A stretch of DNA of 34,023 nucleotides, from the NCBI GenBank assembly GCA_002084135.1, contig MUIB01000086.1, forward strand, positions 1-34,023. Direction: 5' to 3'. Below, piece by piece: positions 8,162 through 16,199 of the stretch. The first letter of the stretch is position 1. Every line of letters begins with the position of its first letter. Made by a program: the position numbers and the translations under genes. Below the pieces are notes generated by a model. It did not search any database. It was not told where the DNA came from and saw nothing but the letters and a program-made list of their open reading frames with translations. This DNA comes from Spirochaeta sp. LUC14_002_19_P3 (GTDB taxonomy: Bacteria; Spirochaetota; Spirochaetia; DSM-2461).

Positions 8162-8936
8162 ATTTTATAAGTTCATGCTGGTTCTGCTATGTTCGGCCCT
8201 GCCGTTGCAGGCCATTACAGTTCAGGAAATTCTCGACGGGTTCGCGGAAAGGCTGTCCATTCCGGTGCTGGCGGGAACATTCAAGGTAAAGCTCATCGCC
8301 AAAAATGGAGATGAGAGGGAAATTGTGGCGAGGGCCTATCAGAAGATTGTTAGCGAAGATCAGAATAACCGGCTGTTTGTTTTCGACTTTCCGCCAACCG
8401 TGCGGGGCACCTCCCTGCTGCTGCATTCCTACTACGACGGCAGATCCAACAACATGTGGATATACCTTCCCGCCGTGCGCCGGGTAAAGCGCATCGCGCT
8501 GGAAAGCTCCGGCGGGGGCTACTTCATGGGGAGCGACTTTACCTACCGCGATCTCATTAACATCGACTTTACGAAGATGAACTATGAGCTAACCGAGGAG
8601 AAAACCATAGACGGCATAGACTATTATGTTGTTAAAGCCTGGGGTAAAACTCCTGAAATACAGCAGGATAATGGCTATTCCTATCTGTTAAGCTATTACC
8701 GCAAAGACAATTTTTTCCTTATGAGACGAGACTATTTCGATTTCGATGAAAAGCTGCTCAAAGTGTATCAGGTGGAAGATTTCATTGTTCTCGGCACCTC
8801 CATCTACCCAACCAACATTTCCATGTCCAATGTGCAGAACGGCCATAGATCGCTACTGGAAGTAACCGATGTAAGCACCGATGACATACCCGACCGCTAT
8901 TTCACCACCCGCTATCTCAAAGACAATCAGAGGTAA
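8154..8936 (+). CDS. Periplasmic outer-membrane lipoprotein-sorting family protein (LolA-like)
   Basis: A signal peptide (MAKFYKFMLVLLCSALPLQA) precedes about 240 residues with the half-barrel signature of the outer membrane lipoprotein-sorting (LolA-like, PF17131-type) family. Visible are FDFPPTVRGTSLL, MWIYLPAVRRVKRI and the diagnostic GGYFMGSDFTYRDL. The ATG has AGGAGG seven bases upstream and overlaps the MMPL gene by eight bases, so the two are translationally coupled. In many diderm bacteria this family is encoded beside an MMPL exporter and a beta-barrel protein. It probably shuttles a lipid or lipoprotein across the periplasm for the exporter. It is not canonical LolA, which would accompany lolCDE. 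Confidence 0.85.
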   Translation: MAKFYKFMLVLLCSALPLQAITVQEILDGFAERLSIPVLAGTFKVKLIAKNGDEREIVARAYQKIVSEDQNNRLFVFDFPPTVRGTSLLLHSYYDGRSNNMWIYLPAVRRVKRIALESSGGGYFMGSDFTYRDLINIDFTKMNYELTEEKTIDGIDYYVVKAWGKTPEIQQDNGYSYLLSYYRKDNFFLMRRDYFDFDEKLLKVYQVEDFIVLGTSIYPTNISMSNVQNGHRSLLEVTDVSTDDIPDRYFTTRYLKDNQR

Positions 8937-8938
8937 GC

Positions 8939-10237
8939 ATGAAGGGCACCTCTAATAAAATTCATGCTTTGTGCGCGATTCTGATCTGCGCAATAGCCCT
9001 GGCAGCGGGAGCGGAGCCGCGTTTTGAATTTCTCTCTTTTGCCGATTATTACGGCGGCATAGAACCAGGCGATGGCTACCAGAACTTACGGAGCCGTATT
9101 TTTATGCGGCCCACCTTTGGCGGCATCCATGACAGCAGCGGCTTTGAATGGCAGCTTTCGGCCAACCTGTGGGCGCAGCCTTTGGGGGAACCGAATTACA
9201 TAAACCTTTGGGACATTCCTTACGAAAGCTATATGTTTATGCCCTTTGATTTTTTCGATATTACTCTGGGCTTTAAAATTCTTTCTTACGGCTTTTCCGA
9301 CGTGAGTGGCCCGCTCAATGTAACCAACAGCGGCAATGCCATTCCCTATGGTTTAACGGAGGCCTTCGACGGGCGGCGTCCCGATCCCCTCTTGCAGTTA
9401 AAATTTTATCCCTCTTTCGAGGATACTATTGAGCTTACCTACATTCCCATAACCCGCCCGGACAGGGAACGCGGCGGCAGTATTGCCCTCCCCGATTCCA
9501 ATGACACCCTGGAATGGCGAGATGATTCCTGGCTCACCGATCCAGACACCATGCATTCCCTGTTTGCTGTTTACAGCCATTACGGCGAAAAGATTGATAT
9601 GCAGTTCTTTTACGGCTGGTACACCAGCCACAAACCGGACTTCCTTATCCCCGAAATGACAAACAGCATTGCCTCGGTTATTAAACCGGTATACCGCAAA
9701 AAGCACACCTTCGGCTTTGCCTATTCCCTGCGCTTATGGACCATGACTCTCGCCCAGGACATAGCGTTTACCATTACCAGCGACCTGGCTGGCACCGACA
9801 TTGGTGCCCAGAATTCCGAACTTACCGTAAATACTCAGCTCTTGGTGAATCTGCCCTGGAATATTTTAAGCCAATACAGCCTGGTATACGCCTTCTTTCC
9901 CAACCATAACCAGCACAGTGTTGGCACCGACAGCGCGGCGAGTGCCTACCTGGCGGAGGAAGTGCAGGGCTTCCACACACAGCCATTCCAGCACATAGCC
10001 TACATTATTACCCATTTCGAGAAAACATTTCTGCGGGAAAAGCTGAAAACATCCCTGAATATAGGCTTCTTCTTTTCGCCAAAAATTTATTTTGGCCCGC
10101 AAATTACCTATAACATAAGCGATTACTGGCAATTCGAGCTGGGCGCGGACATTACCCTCCTCGAACCGCCGGATAACGACTTACGGCGCAACACGGCAAA
10201 TGACAGTTTTTATGTAAGGCTGCTGTACCGCTATTAA
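8939..10237 (+). CDS. Predicted outer-membrane beta-barrel protein of the MMPL operon
   Basis: The protein has 432 residues: a signal peptide of about 25 residues ending in AAGA, then many alternating strands rich in Trp, Tyr and Phe, ending in Tyr (LLYRY) as expected for a beta-barrel sorting signal. The start has AGAGG five bases upstream and lies three bases after the LolA-like stop. I do not recognise a close family. By position it resembles the DUF1302-like porins that accompany MMPL plus LolA-like genes, and could be the outer-membrane receiver or channel of that route. Codons 2-9 (KGTSNKIH) read through a sequence that matches the end of the window's repeat family, so the extreme N-terminus may be repeat-derived. 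Confidence 0.78.
   Translation: MKGTSNKIHALCAILICAIALAAGAEPRFEFLSFADYYGGIEPGDGYQNLRSRIFMRPTFGGIHDSSGFEWQLSANLWAQPLGEPNYINLWDIPYESYMFMPFDFFDITLGFKILSYGFSDVSGPLNVTNSGNAIPYGLTEAFDGRRPDPLLQLKFYPSFEDTIELTYIPITRPDRERGGSIALPDSNDTLEWRDDSWLTDPDTMHSLFAVYSHYGEKIDMQFFYGWYTSHKPDFLIPEMTNSIASVIKPVYRKKHTFGFAYSLRLWTMTLAQDIAFTITSDLAGTDIGAQNSELTVNTQLLVNLPWNILSQYSLVYAFFPNHNQHSVGTDSAASAYLAEEVQGFHTQPFQHIAYIITHFEKTFLREKLKTSLNIGFFFSPKIYFGPQITYNISDYWQFELGADITLLEPPDNDLRRNTANDSFYVRLLYRY
8944..8966 (+). repeat. Repeat left-end remnant inside the beta-barrel gene start
   Basis: GGGCACCTCTAATAAAATTCAT matches the left end of the element copy at 11076 (GGGCACCTCTAAGAAAACCAT) for 12 exact bases followed by a similar AT-rich run. 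It lies within codons 2-9 of the beta-barrel gene. The exact 12-mer is unlikely by chance in 34 kb, but a coincidental match cannot be excluded. Confidence 0.5.
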
Positions 10238-10241
10238 ACGG

Positions 10242-11087
10242 GTGGATACCGTAAGCGTTATTATTCCCACCTATAACCGTAGCATTATCCGTGCGCTGGA
10301 ATCGGTAATGGCTCAAACCTGGCGGAACCTGGAAATAATTATTGTCGACGATGGCAGCACTGACGGCAGCACCGATGGCACACGGATGAAAGCATGGATA
10401 GAACAGTCGGCGGTTCGGATTATCCGCACCGCTAACCGGGGTGTCGCCGCCGCACGGAATACTGGTGTGGAGGCCGCCGCCGGGCCCTGGATAGCCTTTC
10501 TCGATTCGGACGACACCTGGGCGGAATGCAAGCTGGAGAAACAAATGCGCCATATCCGCGCTCATCCCGATATTCGCATAGTCTATACCAGCGAGCGCTG
10601 GATACGCCGAGGTGTGCGGGTAAACCCGCCGAAGGCATACCGAAAATACGGCGGCGATGTTTTTCTCCACTGTCTGCCGGTCTGTCTGATTGCGCCTTCA
10701 TCGGTGCTGATGCAGCTTAGTTTGTTCAGGGAAATGGGAGGATTCGATCCAGCCTATCCTGTTTGCGAGGATTACGATCTTTGGCTGAGAATTTGCAGTC
10801 TTTATCCGGTGGGCTTAGTGGATGAAGAACTGACTGTGAAATATGGCGGCCATGCCGATCAGCTTTCCGCCTCATCGCCTGTAATGGACTACTGGCGGAT
10901 AAGGGCATTGTGCGGCATTCTCCAAACCCGGAAGCTCTCTCCCCCGCACCTTGAGGCCGTTCGGCGGGAAATAATCCGCAAAGCTAAAATTTTTCTTCCC
11001 GGCTGCCTCCGGCACGGACGCAGCGAACTCCATGAACAAACCACGGACATAATCCGCGCATCGGGAGTAACTCCAGGGCACCTCTAA
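10242..11087 (+). CDS. Family 2 glycosyltransferase, 3' end supplied by a repeat element
   Basis: This 281-residue GT-A enzyme transfers a sugar from a nucleotide donor to an acceptor, probably a cell-surface glycan. It starts at GTG four bases after the beta-barrel stop. Motifs are SVIIPTYNR at the N-terminus, IIIVDDGSTDGS, the metal-binding DSD in FLDSDDTW (88-90) and the catalytic-region CEDYDLWLR. The DDGSTDGSTDGT stretch contains a small internal repetition. The last codons, GGG CAC CTC TAA (Gly-His-Leu-stop), are the first 12 bases of repeat copy 2, so the natural C-terminus was probably replaced. The catalytic domain looks complete, so the enzyme may still work. Donor and acceptor are unknown. 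Confidence 0.85.
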   Translation: MDTVSVIIPTYNRSIIRALESVMAQTWRNLEIIIVDDGSTDGSTDGTRMKAWIEQSAVRIIRTANRGVAAARNTGVEAAAGPWIAFLDSDDTWAECKLEKQMRHIRAHPDIRIVYTSERWIRRGVRVNPPKAYRKYGGDVFLHCLPVCLIAPSSVLMQLSLFREMGGFDPAYPVCEDYDLWLRICSLYPVGLVDEELTVKYGGHADQLSASSPVMDYWRIRALCGILQTRKLSPPHLEAVRREIIRKAKIFLPGCLRHGRSELHEQTTDIIRASGVTPGHL

Positions 11088-11243
11088 GAAAACCATTGAG
11101 TTCTTGACTCGAACTTTTCCGCCGCTACTGCATTGTCAAAATGTTCACGTAGCTTAAGCTGGCTTAAGCTTTTGCCGCCCGAGGTAAAAATTTCTTCGTC
11201 AATTTCCTAAAGCTGCTTTTTAGAGCTACCCTTGTAGGTGCCC
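11076..11243 (+). repeat. Miniature inverted-repeat element, full copy 2 (156 bp) plus adjoining extra end
   Basis: The element proper is 11076-11231, from GGGCACCTCTAAGAA to TTTTTAGAGCTACCC. It matches copy 1 along its length. A 10-base insertion (a tandem duplication around CTTAAGCTGG) accounts for most of the size difference. Four bases further on, AGGTGCCC (11236-11243) is another outward-facing repeat end, as if a second element once abutted it. The element separates the plus-strand glycosyltransferase from the minus-strand specificity gene, and both stop codons lie inside it. Confidence 0.88.
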
Positions 11244-12263
11244 TTTATATGTTTTTTCAAGATTTTTACTGTAAGGCAACGATTTTATGTAATCTTCCAT
11301 GAATTGCCAGTCGGGATTGCCTTTAGCATCCACGGGAAGTTTAATATCGGAATTAGGCATTCTCATAGGTCTCCATTTCCTTCCATACGCCCACTTTAAC
11401 TTTTCTAGTTCGATAAGAGTGCATAAGAACATAGCGATATATGGAGAAAGTCCTTTATCCTTGATGTAGACAGGATTGACACTATGTGAGCAAGTAATCT
11501 CATAAGGATGATAAAATGCGTTTCCAACTGACCCGTCATTTGAAATTGTCAAGCAGTTAAAGAAGCATTTACTATCTAAATCGTGATTTTTTTCGCTTCC
11601 ATCTTTGGATGTGTCTTCTATCTCTTCTATAGAGTGCCACGATCTTATCCCGTTATTAAATTCAGATGCTCCAATAAAAGGAATATTTCCCAATGGGTCT
11701 ATATCTGGTTTTTTGTTATAATACCCATTTTTTATATAAAAAATATCCCCATACTTAAACCATTCCCATTTTCTATCACTTAACTTCAAATCGTTCTCAA
11801 AAAAAGGTTTAATTATAGGTTTTTGTGGAATTTGTATTTTCTCCACCCAATTAGGAATTTCTGAGATGTCAGGAATGTGTATATCCGCTAGAGTCTTGTT
11901 GGCTTGTCGCCCATAGCTATACCGATATTTGTTAGCTCGTAAAATCATGCAGTAGTAGAGCATTTGTCTATCGGTCATTTTCAATTTAGGTGATAGATAT
12001 AGTAAATCCCGCCCGCTGTAATATTCATTTTTTTGCAAAAACGATTCTAAAACAGAACCTCCAACAGAAACAGATATTGTATTAGCCGGATTAGGTTCTA
12101 TATCTTCTATTTCTTTTACAAATCCAACACAGCCGTTATTTGTTGAACCGCGAGCGATAAAAGGAATTCCTGTATCTGATTCTTCCATTTTGTAGTATTC
12201 AAGATTAACACCATATTGAATGTTAAACAAATCACTAACTTTTTTCATATAATCTATCTTCAT
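11226..12263 (-). CDS. Specificity subunit of BcgI-like type IIB restriction-modification system
   Basis: This 345-residue protein has two target-recognition halves of HsdS type: an N-terminal one (FNIQYGVNLEYYKMEESDTG, then IPFIARGSTNNGCVGF) and a second beginning near EWFKYGDIFYIKNGYYNKK, with IPFIGASEFNNG. Each half should read one part of a bipartite DNA site. The length is close to the BcgI B subunit (about 341 residues). The gene overlaps the methylase/nuclease gene by 29 bases. ATG 12245 (MKKVSD) is an alternative start, and neither has a strong Shine-Dalgarno. The C-terminus KGHLQG-stop is encoded by repeat-end sequence (GGGCACCT) and the stop lies in repeat copy 2, so the natural end may be lost. 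The region is visibly AT-rich relative to its neighbours, suggesting transfer. Confidence 0.85.
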   Translation of the reverse strand: MKIDYMKKVSDLFNIQYGVNLEYYKMEESDTGIPFIARGSTNNGCVGFVKEIEDIEPNPANTISVSVGGSVLESFLQKNEYYSGRDLLYLSPKLKMTDRQMLYYCMILRANKYRYSYGRQANKTLADIHIPDISEIPNWVEKIQIPQKPIIKPFFENDLKLSDRKWEWFKYGDIFYIKNGYYNKKPDIDPLGNIPFIGASEFNNGIRSWHSIEEIEDTSKDGSEKNHDLDSKCFFNCLTISNDGSVGNAFYHPYEITCSHSVNPVYIKDKGLSPYIAMFLCTLIELEKLKWAYGRKWRPMRMPNSDIKLPVDAKGNPDWQFMEDYIKSLPYSKNLEKTYKGHLQG

Positions 12264-14121
12264 TCAAAAATTGAAATGCTACAAAGCTCTTGATTGTCTT
12301 GATAAAGTCTTCTTCTGTAAGAGTTGAGTAATCCGTTTCCATATAGGCTTCTGCACACCATTCATCTTTGGCGGATACGAACTGAACAACGCTTAATCCG
12401 GGTAATGAATCTTTATTCCGGTAAGACCTAAGCCATTTTTCTTTAATATCAGACCACAGCCCACCATCAATCCGGCCTTTTTGCTTTCTTTTAACAAATC
12501 CATCATCTTTCCAATAGCCAAAAAATGTTTTATACCCTTCCGGGTGTGGGATATGAGCTTTTATTACAACACCGCATGTAACCACTGATACTTTGGAATT
12601 ATGGAATAATTCATTAGGAAGGCTTACAACTGCCTCTAGTGTATGGTGCTTTAATATTCTTCTTTTAAGCTCTAGCCCTTTACCCTTTTGTGCAAGAACA
12701 CACGACATGGGAATAATAGCAACGCATAAAGCATTTTGAGCCAAGCCCTCCAGATTGTTAAGGACAAATTCTAACTCCTCTTTATCTTCCTTGTCAGTTT
12801 TATATGGGGGGTTCAAAAGCCCTATAGAAGGGGCGAAAGTTCTTTTTATATGTTCTGTTATCCTTACTTCTTCGTCAACATCTGTAACTTTTCCGTTTCT
12901 TTCAGCTCTTATTTTTAAACCTGTATTGAATTTTGTATTAAAGCAATCATCATGAAACAGGTTTGTTTTTCCATCTCCATTTACTATCATATTAGAGCAG
13001 GCAAGCGGGAAAATGCTGTCTTGATATTCAATGCCAATAACTTGGTTCTTTTTTATTTCAGACTCTTTTGTTTTATCATGGTCGGCAAGCTTCATCATCT
13101 CACGCATTGAACTGATTAAGAAACCGCCTGTTCCGCAGCAATTATCAAAGACTACGCTATCCTTGGTTAGTCCCGCTATATCACAAAACAACTCGGTAAT
13201 ATGCTTTGGAGTGAGAACAATTCCCAGCCCTTTATCAGAATTAGCATACCTTAAAAATTCTATGTAGAAGTCTCCAAATATATCATAGAATCGATAGGTT
13301 TTCACAAAAGAATTTACCCTATCGTCTACTTCTGATATTAAATTGATAAACTTCTGTTTATCATTTGATAATGTAGCATTTGTCTTTATAAAGCTATATG
13401 CGTGTTTTAATGTTTCAACGTTTACATTGGGGATTTCTGCTTGACTTAATTGATCGACAACTGCATTGACCAGGCTGGCTGCTAGTTGCTTCGCGGTTTG
13501 ATACTTGGTATATCCATCCTTAAAAACATTATGACTTAGTGCTATAAGTATACCGCTTAATAGAAGGCTTCTATTTGCTTCTGGTATTTTATAGGAATGC
13601 AGTGTCTGGTTAAGGTTTTTGTTGTAATCAAGCAGTCTTTCATACCTTTGATGCCTTGTATCCTCCCTGTGAACATACTTTTCTTTGAATTCAGGCAGTG
13701 TTAGCAGTTTATCTGCAAATGGACTCGGTGCTTTTGAAGTTTTGAGCTGGAGAAAACTTGTAGCAAGTAATTCCTCCTCAGACTGGCCGCTGACGCCTAA
13801 GGAAATAACATCAAACTCTTTCGACAAATAGCTTGAATATAGCAGTGCACCATCTACAGCATAATCTTTGTACTTATCTAAACCTGGGCTTTGATGAAAT
13901 TGTGTTTGTGCCTTGCATTCCACCGTCATAAGGAAATCAGCATCTTCTTCAGACTGAATTATAAATTCAGGATACCCCTTGCCATCCCCGGCCTTAGATG
14001 CTGATTGCAGCAGTTTACTGATTTTAGGATTGCTGGATTTCTGTTCCTCAATAATAAACCCATTATTGTGAAACGGCCTGAATTTGTCTCTTACTATATT
14101 TTCTGTTATCCTTTCGCTCAT
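12235..14121 (-). CDS. BcgI-like type IIB restriction enzyme/N6-adenine methylase fusion subunit
   Basis: This 628-residue fusion has an N-terminal PD-(D/E)XK nuclease domain (P51-E52 in GYPEFII, then E68-C69-K70 in TVECKAQ). A helical linker follows, then an N6-adenine methylase domain with motif I DNCCGTGGF (~325) and catalytic NPPY (~437). The size and nuclease motif match the BcgI A subunit (about 637 residues, PE...ExK), and its partner matches the B subunit. With that partner it should methylate and, in unmodified DNA, cut on both sides of a bipartite site. The start has GGAGGG five bases upstream. No separate HsdR is nearby, which supports type IIB over type I. The recognition sequence is unknown. 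Base composition is AT-rich, consistent with a mobile defence gene. Confidence 0.87.
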   Translation of the reverse strand: MSERITENIVRDKFRPFHNNGFIIEEQKSSNPKISKLLQSASKAGDGKGYPEFIIQSEEDADFLMTVECKAQTQFHQSPGLDKYKDYAVDGALLYSSYLSKEFDVISLGVSGQSEEELLATSFLQLKTSKAPSPFADKLLTLPEFKEKYVHREDTRHQRYERLLDYNKNLNQTLHSYKIPEANRSLLLSGILIALSHNVFKDGYTKYQTAKQLAASLVNAVVDQLSQAEIPNVNVETLKHAYSFIKTNATLSNDKQKFINLISEVDDRVNSFVKTYRFYDIFGDFYIEFLRYANSDKGLGIVLTPKHITELFCDIAGLTKDSVVFDNCCGTGGFLISSMREMMKLADHDKTKESEIKKNQVIGIEYQDSIFPLACSNMIVNGDGKTNLFHDDCFNTKFNTGLKIRAERNGKVTDVDEEVRITEHIKRTFAPSIGLLNPPYKTDKEDKEELEFVLNNLEGLAQNALCVAIIPMSCVLAQKGKGLELKRRILKHHTLEAVVSLPNELFHNSKVSVVTCGVVIKAHIPHPEGYKTFFGYWKDDGFVKRKQKGRIDGGLWSDIKEKWLRSYRNKDSLPGLSVVQFVSAKDEWCAEAYMETDYSTLTEEDFIKTIKSFVAFQFLNEDRLYEKS

Positions 14122-14208
14122 ACATTACAGCCCTCCATCTCTAAAATATCGGCGATCCCATTTATAATGTCATTGTCCCACTTTTGGTGAATCAGTATAT
14201 ATCTTCCC

Positions 14209-14991
14209 TTACTTCATAACATTGTACAATGCGTCAGTCATCGCGTAGGCGGCTGCGGTATTACCGGTTTCCATGGCATAATCCATCATTCTCTTTATGT
14301 AATTCATTACGTCCATGGTAAGGTACACAAGGAATCCTTCATTGCCTTCCCTCTCCGCATTATCTCCGGCCAGCGATGTACGGATTAACGCGATAATTTC
14401 TGCGTTCACATTGAGCTGATTTTTAAATTCTTCGAGGGGATTGGGAACGAAGATTTTCACCACATCATAACGCTTGTAACGGAAAAAGAGCTCCTCGCAG
14501 GCCAGCCAATACTCCGGTGCCAACAGGGGCTGCTCATCCATGAGCCGTTCAAACAGCGCAATGGTTTTTTCCTCCTCCCCAAGCCGCCAATTTATATCGA
14601 CAACATCTCCAAACTGGTCAATATTACCCCGTGAGTGTATCACCTGGCTGGCTAATTCATTTCGTATTGCGCGTAAGCGTTCCAGAGCAGGCGGATAAAT
14701 CGCGCCAAATTCCATCCAATCCGAAAGAAAATATGAGGATCGCACCCCCGACAGGGAAGAATCGTAGTCCAGAGCATGGGAGAAAAACCATTCAAAGCGA
14801 TCCAGTGCCTCAGCATGGCGCTCCTCGCCCAGCATCGCCATGGTTCTCTCATGGTAGATACCAATATCCGCCGCTTCCTCGCCGCTGGGCAGAAGGGCTT
14901 GCTCCATACCGCGTCTTTGATACTCTCCCGCGGGCCGGGCCGCCACCGCAAACCCAATAAACAGAAGCAGCAGGGCCAGATAAACACGCAT
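14209..14991 (-). CDS. Secreted protein of unknown function with helical (TPR-like) repeats
   Basis: The protein has 260 residues with a signal peptide (MRVYLALLLLFIGFAVA, cleavage near AARP) and a wholly helical mature part. Segments such as HAEALDRFEWFFSHAL and TIALFERLMDEQP look like TPR units. No lipobox or catalytic motif is visible and I do not recognise a family. It lies 36 bases after fabV on the same strand, with a repeat fragment between them, so it may be the last gene of the fab transcript. It could be a periplasmic scaffold. A connection with fatty-acid synthesis is not implied by its sequence. Confidence 0.65.
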   Translation of the reverse strand: MRVYLALLLLFIGFAVAARPAGEYQRRGMEQALLPSGEEAADIGIYHERTMAMLGEERHAEALDRFEWFFSHALDYDSSLSGVRSSYFLSDWMEFGAIYPPALERLRAIRNELASQVIHSRGNIDQFGDVVDINWRLGEEEKTIALFERLMDEQPLLAPEYWLACEELFFRYKRYDVVKIFVPNPLEEFKNQLNVNAEIIALIRTSLAGDNAEREGNEGFLVYLTMDVMNYIKRMMDYAMETGNTAAAYAMTDALYNVMK

Positions 14992-15007
14992 ACAGTTATC
15001 CTTTACG

Positions 15008-15029
15008 GGGCACCTCTAAGGTTCCATTA
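15008..15029 (+). repeat. Repeat left-end remnant between fabV and the secreted-protein gene
   Basis: GGGCACCTCTAAGGTTCCATTAG resembles the left end of copy 2 (GGGCACCTCTAAGAAAACCATTGAG): 13 exact bases, then CCATT with a one-base shift. It fills the 35-base gap and reaches the fabV stop codon. It looks like a decayed element or a solo end. Confidence 0.62.
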
Positions 15030-16199
15030 GCCAAAAGTGCTTACATCGGCTTTGTAATCAATGCCCTGCCAGCCGAAGCCGTGCAGCTTCATAAAATCAT
15101 TCCGGAAACCGGCAATGTCGGTAAGCTGTTCCAGATTGTCCGTTGTAACGGAATCCCAGTTGGACTGAATTTCCTTCTGAACATCCTCACGCATTTCCCA
15201 GTCGTCCATTCGCACAAGGCCTTCGCTGTCGCGGATGGTGCCTTGTTTGCCGTAAACCTTGCTTGCCAGAAGCCGGTACATCTGCTCGATGCAACCTTCA
15301 TGGATGCCCTTGGCTTTCATTATTTTAAACAGCAGGGAAATGTAGAGCGGCACCACCGGTATTACGGAACTGGCCCGGGTTACCAGAGCCTTGTTTACTG
15401 ATACAAATGCCTCGCCGCCGTGAGCAGACAATGTATCGTTCAGGGTTTTGGATGTTTTTTCCAGATGCTCCTTGGCGGCCCCAATGGTTCCAGCCCGATA
15501 CACGGCATAAGTTACTTCAGGGCCAATGTAGGAATAGGCCATGGTTTTCGCGCCTTTGGCCAGAACGCCGCCCTTGAGGAGTGCATCCACCCACAGGGTC
15601 CAGTCATCGCCGCCCATAACTTTGATGGTTTGGTTCTTTTCATCGTCGCTGGCCGGTTCAATGGAGGCTTCCCCCACCGTGCCTTTAAGAAAATCCACCG
15701 ATTTGGCGGTGTAGGTTTTCCCCAGCGGCTTGAGTACCGACTTGTAGGCGGTGCCGCTATCAGGATCCGTGCGAACCGGCGAAGCAATGGAGTATACCAC
15801 GAGGTCAATCTCGCCAAAAAGCTCCTTTATCCGCTGAACAACAGCCGCGCGGGTTTGATGGGAGAAGGCATCCGCATTCATGCTTTCAGCCCTTATGCCA
15901 GCGGCTTTTGCCGCTTCATCGAAGTACTTGTTATTGTACCAGCCGGGGCTGGCAGGTTTGCGTTCGGAGGGCTCCCGCTCAAAGGAGACATTGAGGGTGC
16001 CAGCTCCGCCGCCAAAGGCCGCCGCAATGCGGGTGGCCAGTCCGTAGCCGGTTGAACCGCCTATAACAAGAACCCGTTTGGGCATGGTAATCGGCGGCTG
16101 TTTCTTCACATAGGCAATCTGCTCTTCAAGGGCTTTTTTTAGCCCTCCTGGATGGGCGGTGAGGCAAACTCCACCGATAATTTTTGGTTCTAAAATCAT
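15027..16199 (-). CDS. fabV: Trans-2-enoyl-ACP/CoA reductase FabV
   Basis: This 390-residue NADH-dependent enoyl reductase catalyses the last reduction of each fatty-acid elongation cycle, or reduces crotonyl-CoA in the Ter branch of the family. The N-terminal MILEPKIIGGVCLTAHP and the Rossmann loop VIGGSTGYGLATRIAAAFG are diagnostic. The family catalytic pair Tyr-x8-Lys is present as Y234 and K243 (YRAGTIGAAK). The ATG follows the fabZ stop directly (TAAATG) and its AAGGAGG lies in the last fabZ codons, so translation is coupled. Sitting with fabZ, fabF, fabG and fabH, it most likely acts as the triclosan-tolerant enoyl-ACP reductase of the pathway; no FabI or FabK is in the window. Confidence 0.95.
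   Translation of the reverse strand: MILEPKIIGGVCLTAHPGGLKKALEEQIAYVKKQPPITMPKRVLVIGGSTGYGLATRIAAAFGGGAGTLNVSFEREPSERKPASPGWYNNKYFDEAAKAAGIRAESMNADAFSHQTRAAVVQRIKELFGEIDLVVYSIASPVRTDPDSGTAYKSVLKPLGKTYTAKSVDFLKGTVGEASIEPASDDEKNQTIKVMGGDDWTLWVDALLKGGVLAKGAKTMAYSYIGPEVTYAVYRAGTIGAAKEHLEKTSKTLNDTLSAHGGEAFVSVNKALVTRASSVIPVVPLYISLLFKIMKAKGIHEGCIEQMYRLLASKVYGKQGTIRDSEGLVRMDDWEMREDVQKEIQSNWDSVTTDNLEQLTDIAGFRNDFMKLHGFGWQGIDYKADVSTFG

Noticed and set aside
15420-16055. 211-residue plus-strand ORF
   Set aside because: Antisense shadow of fabV, which has all its catalytic residues on the other strand.
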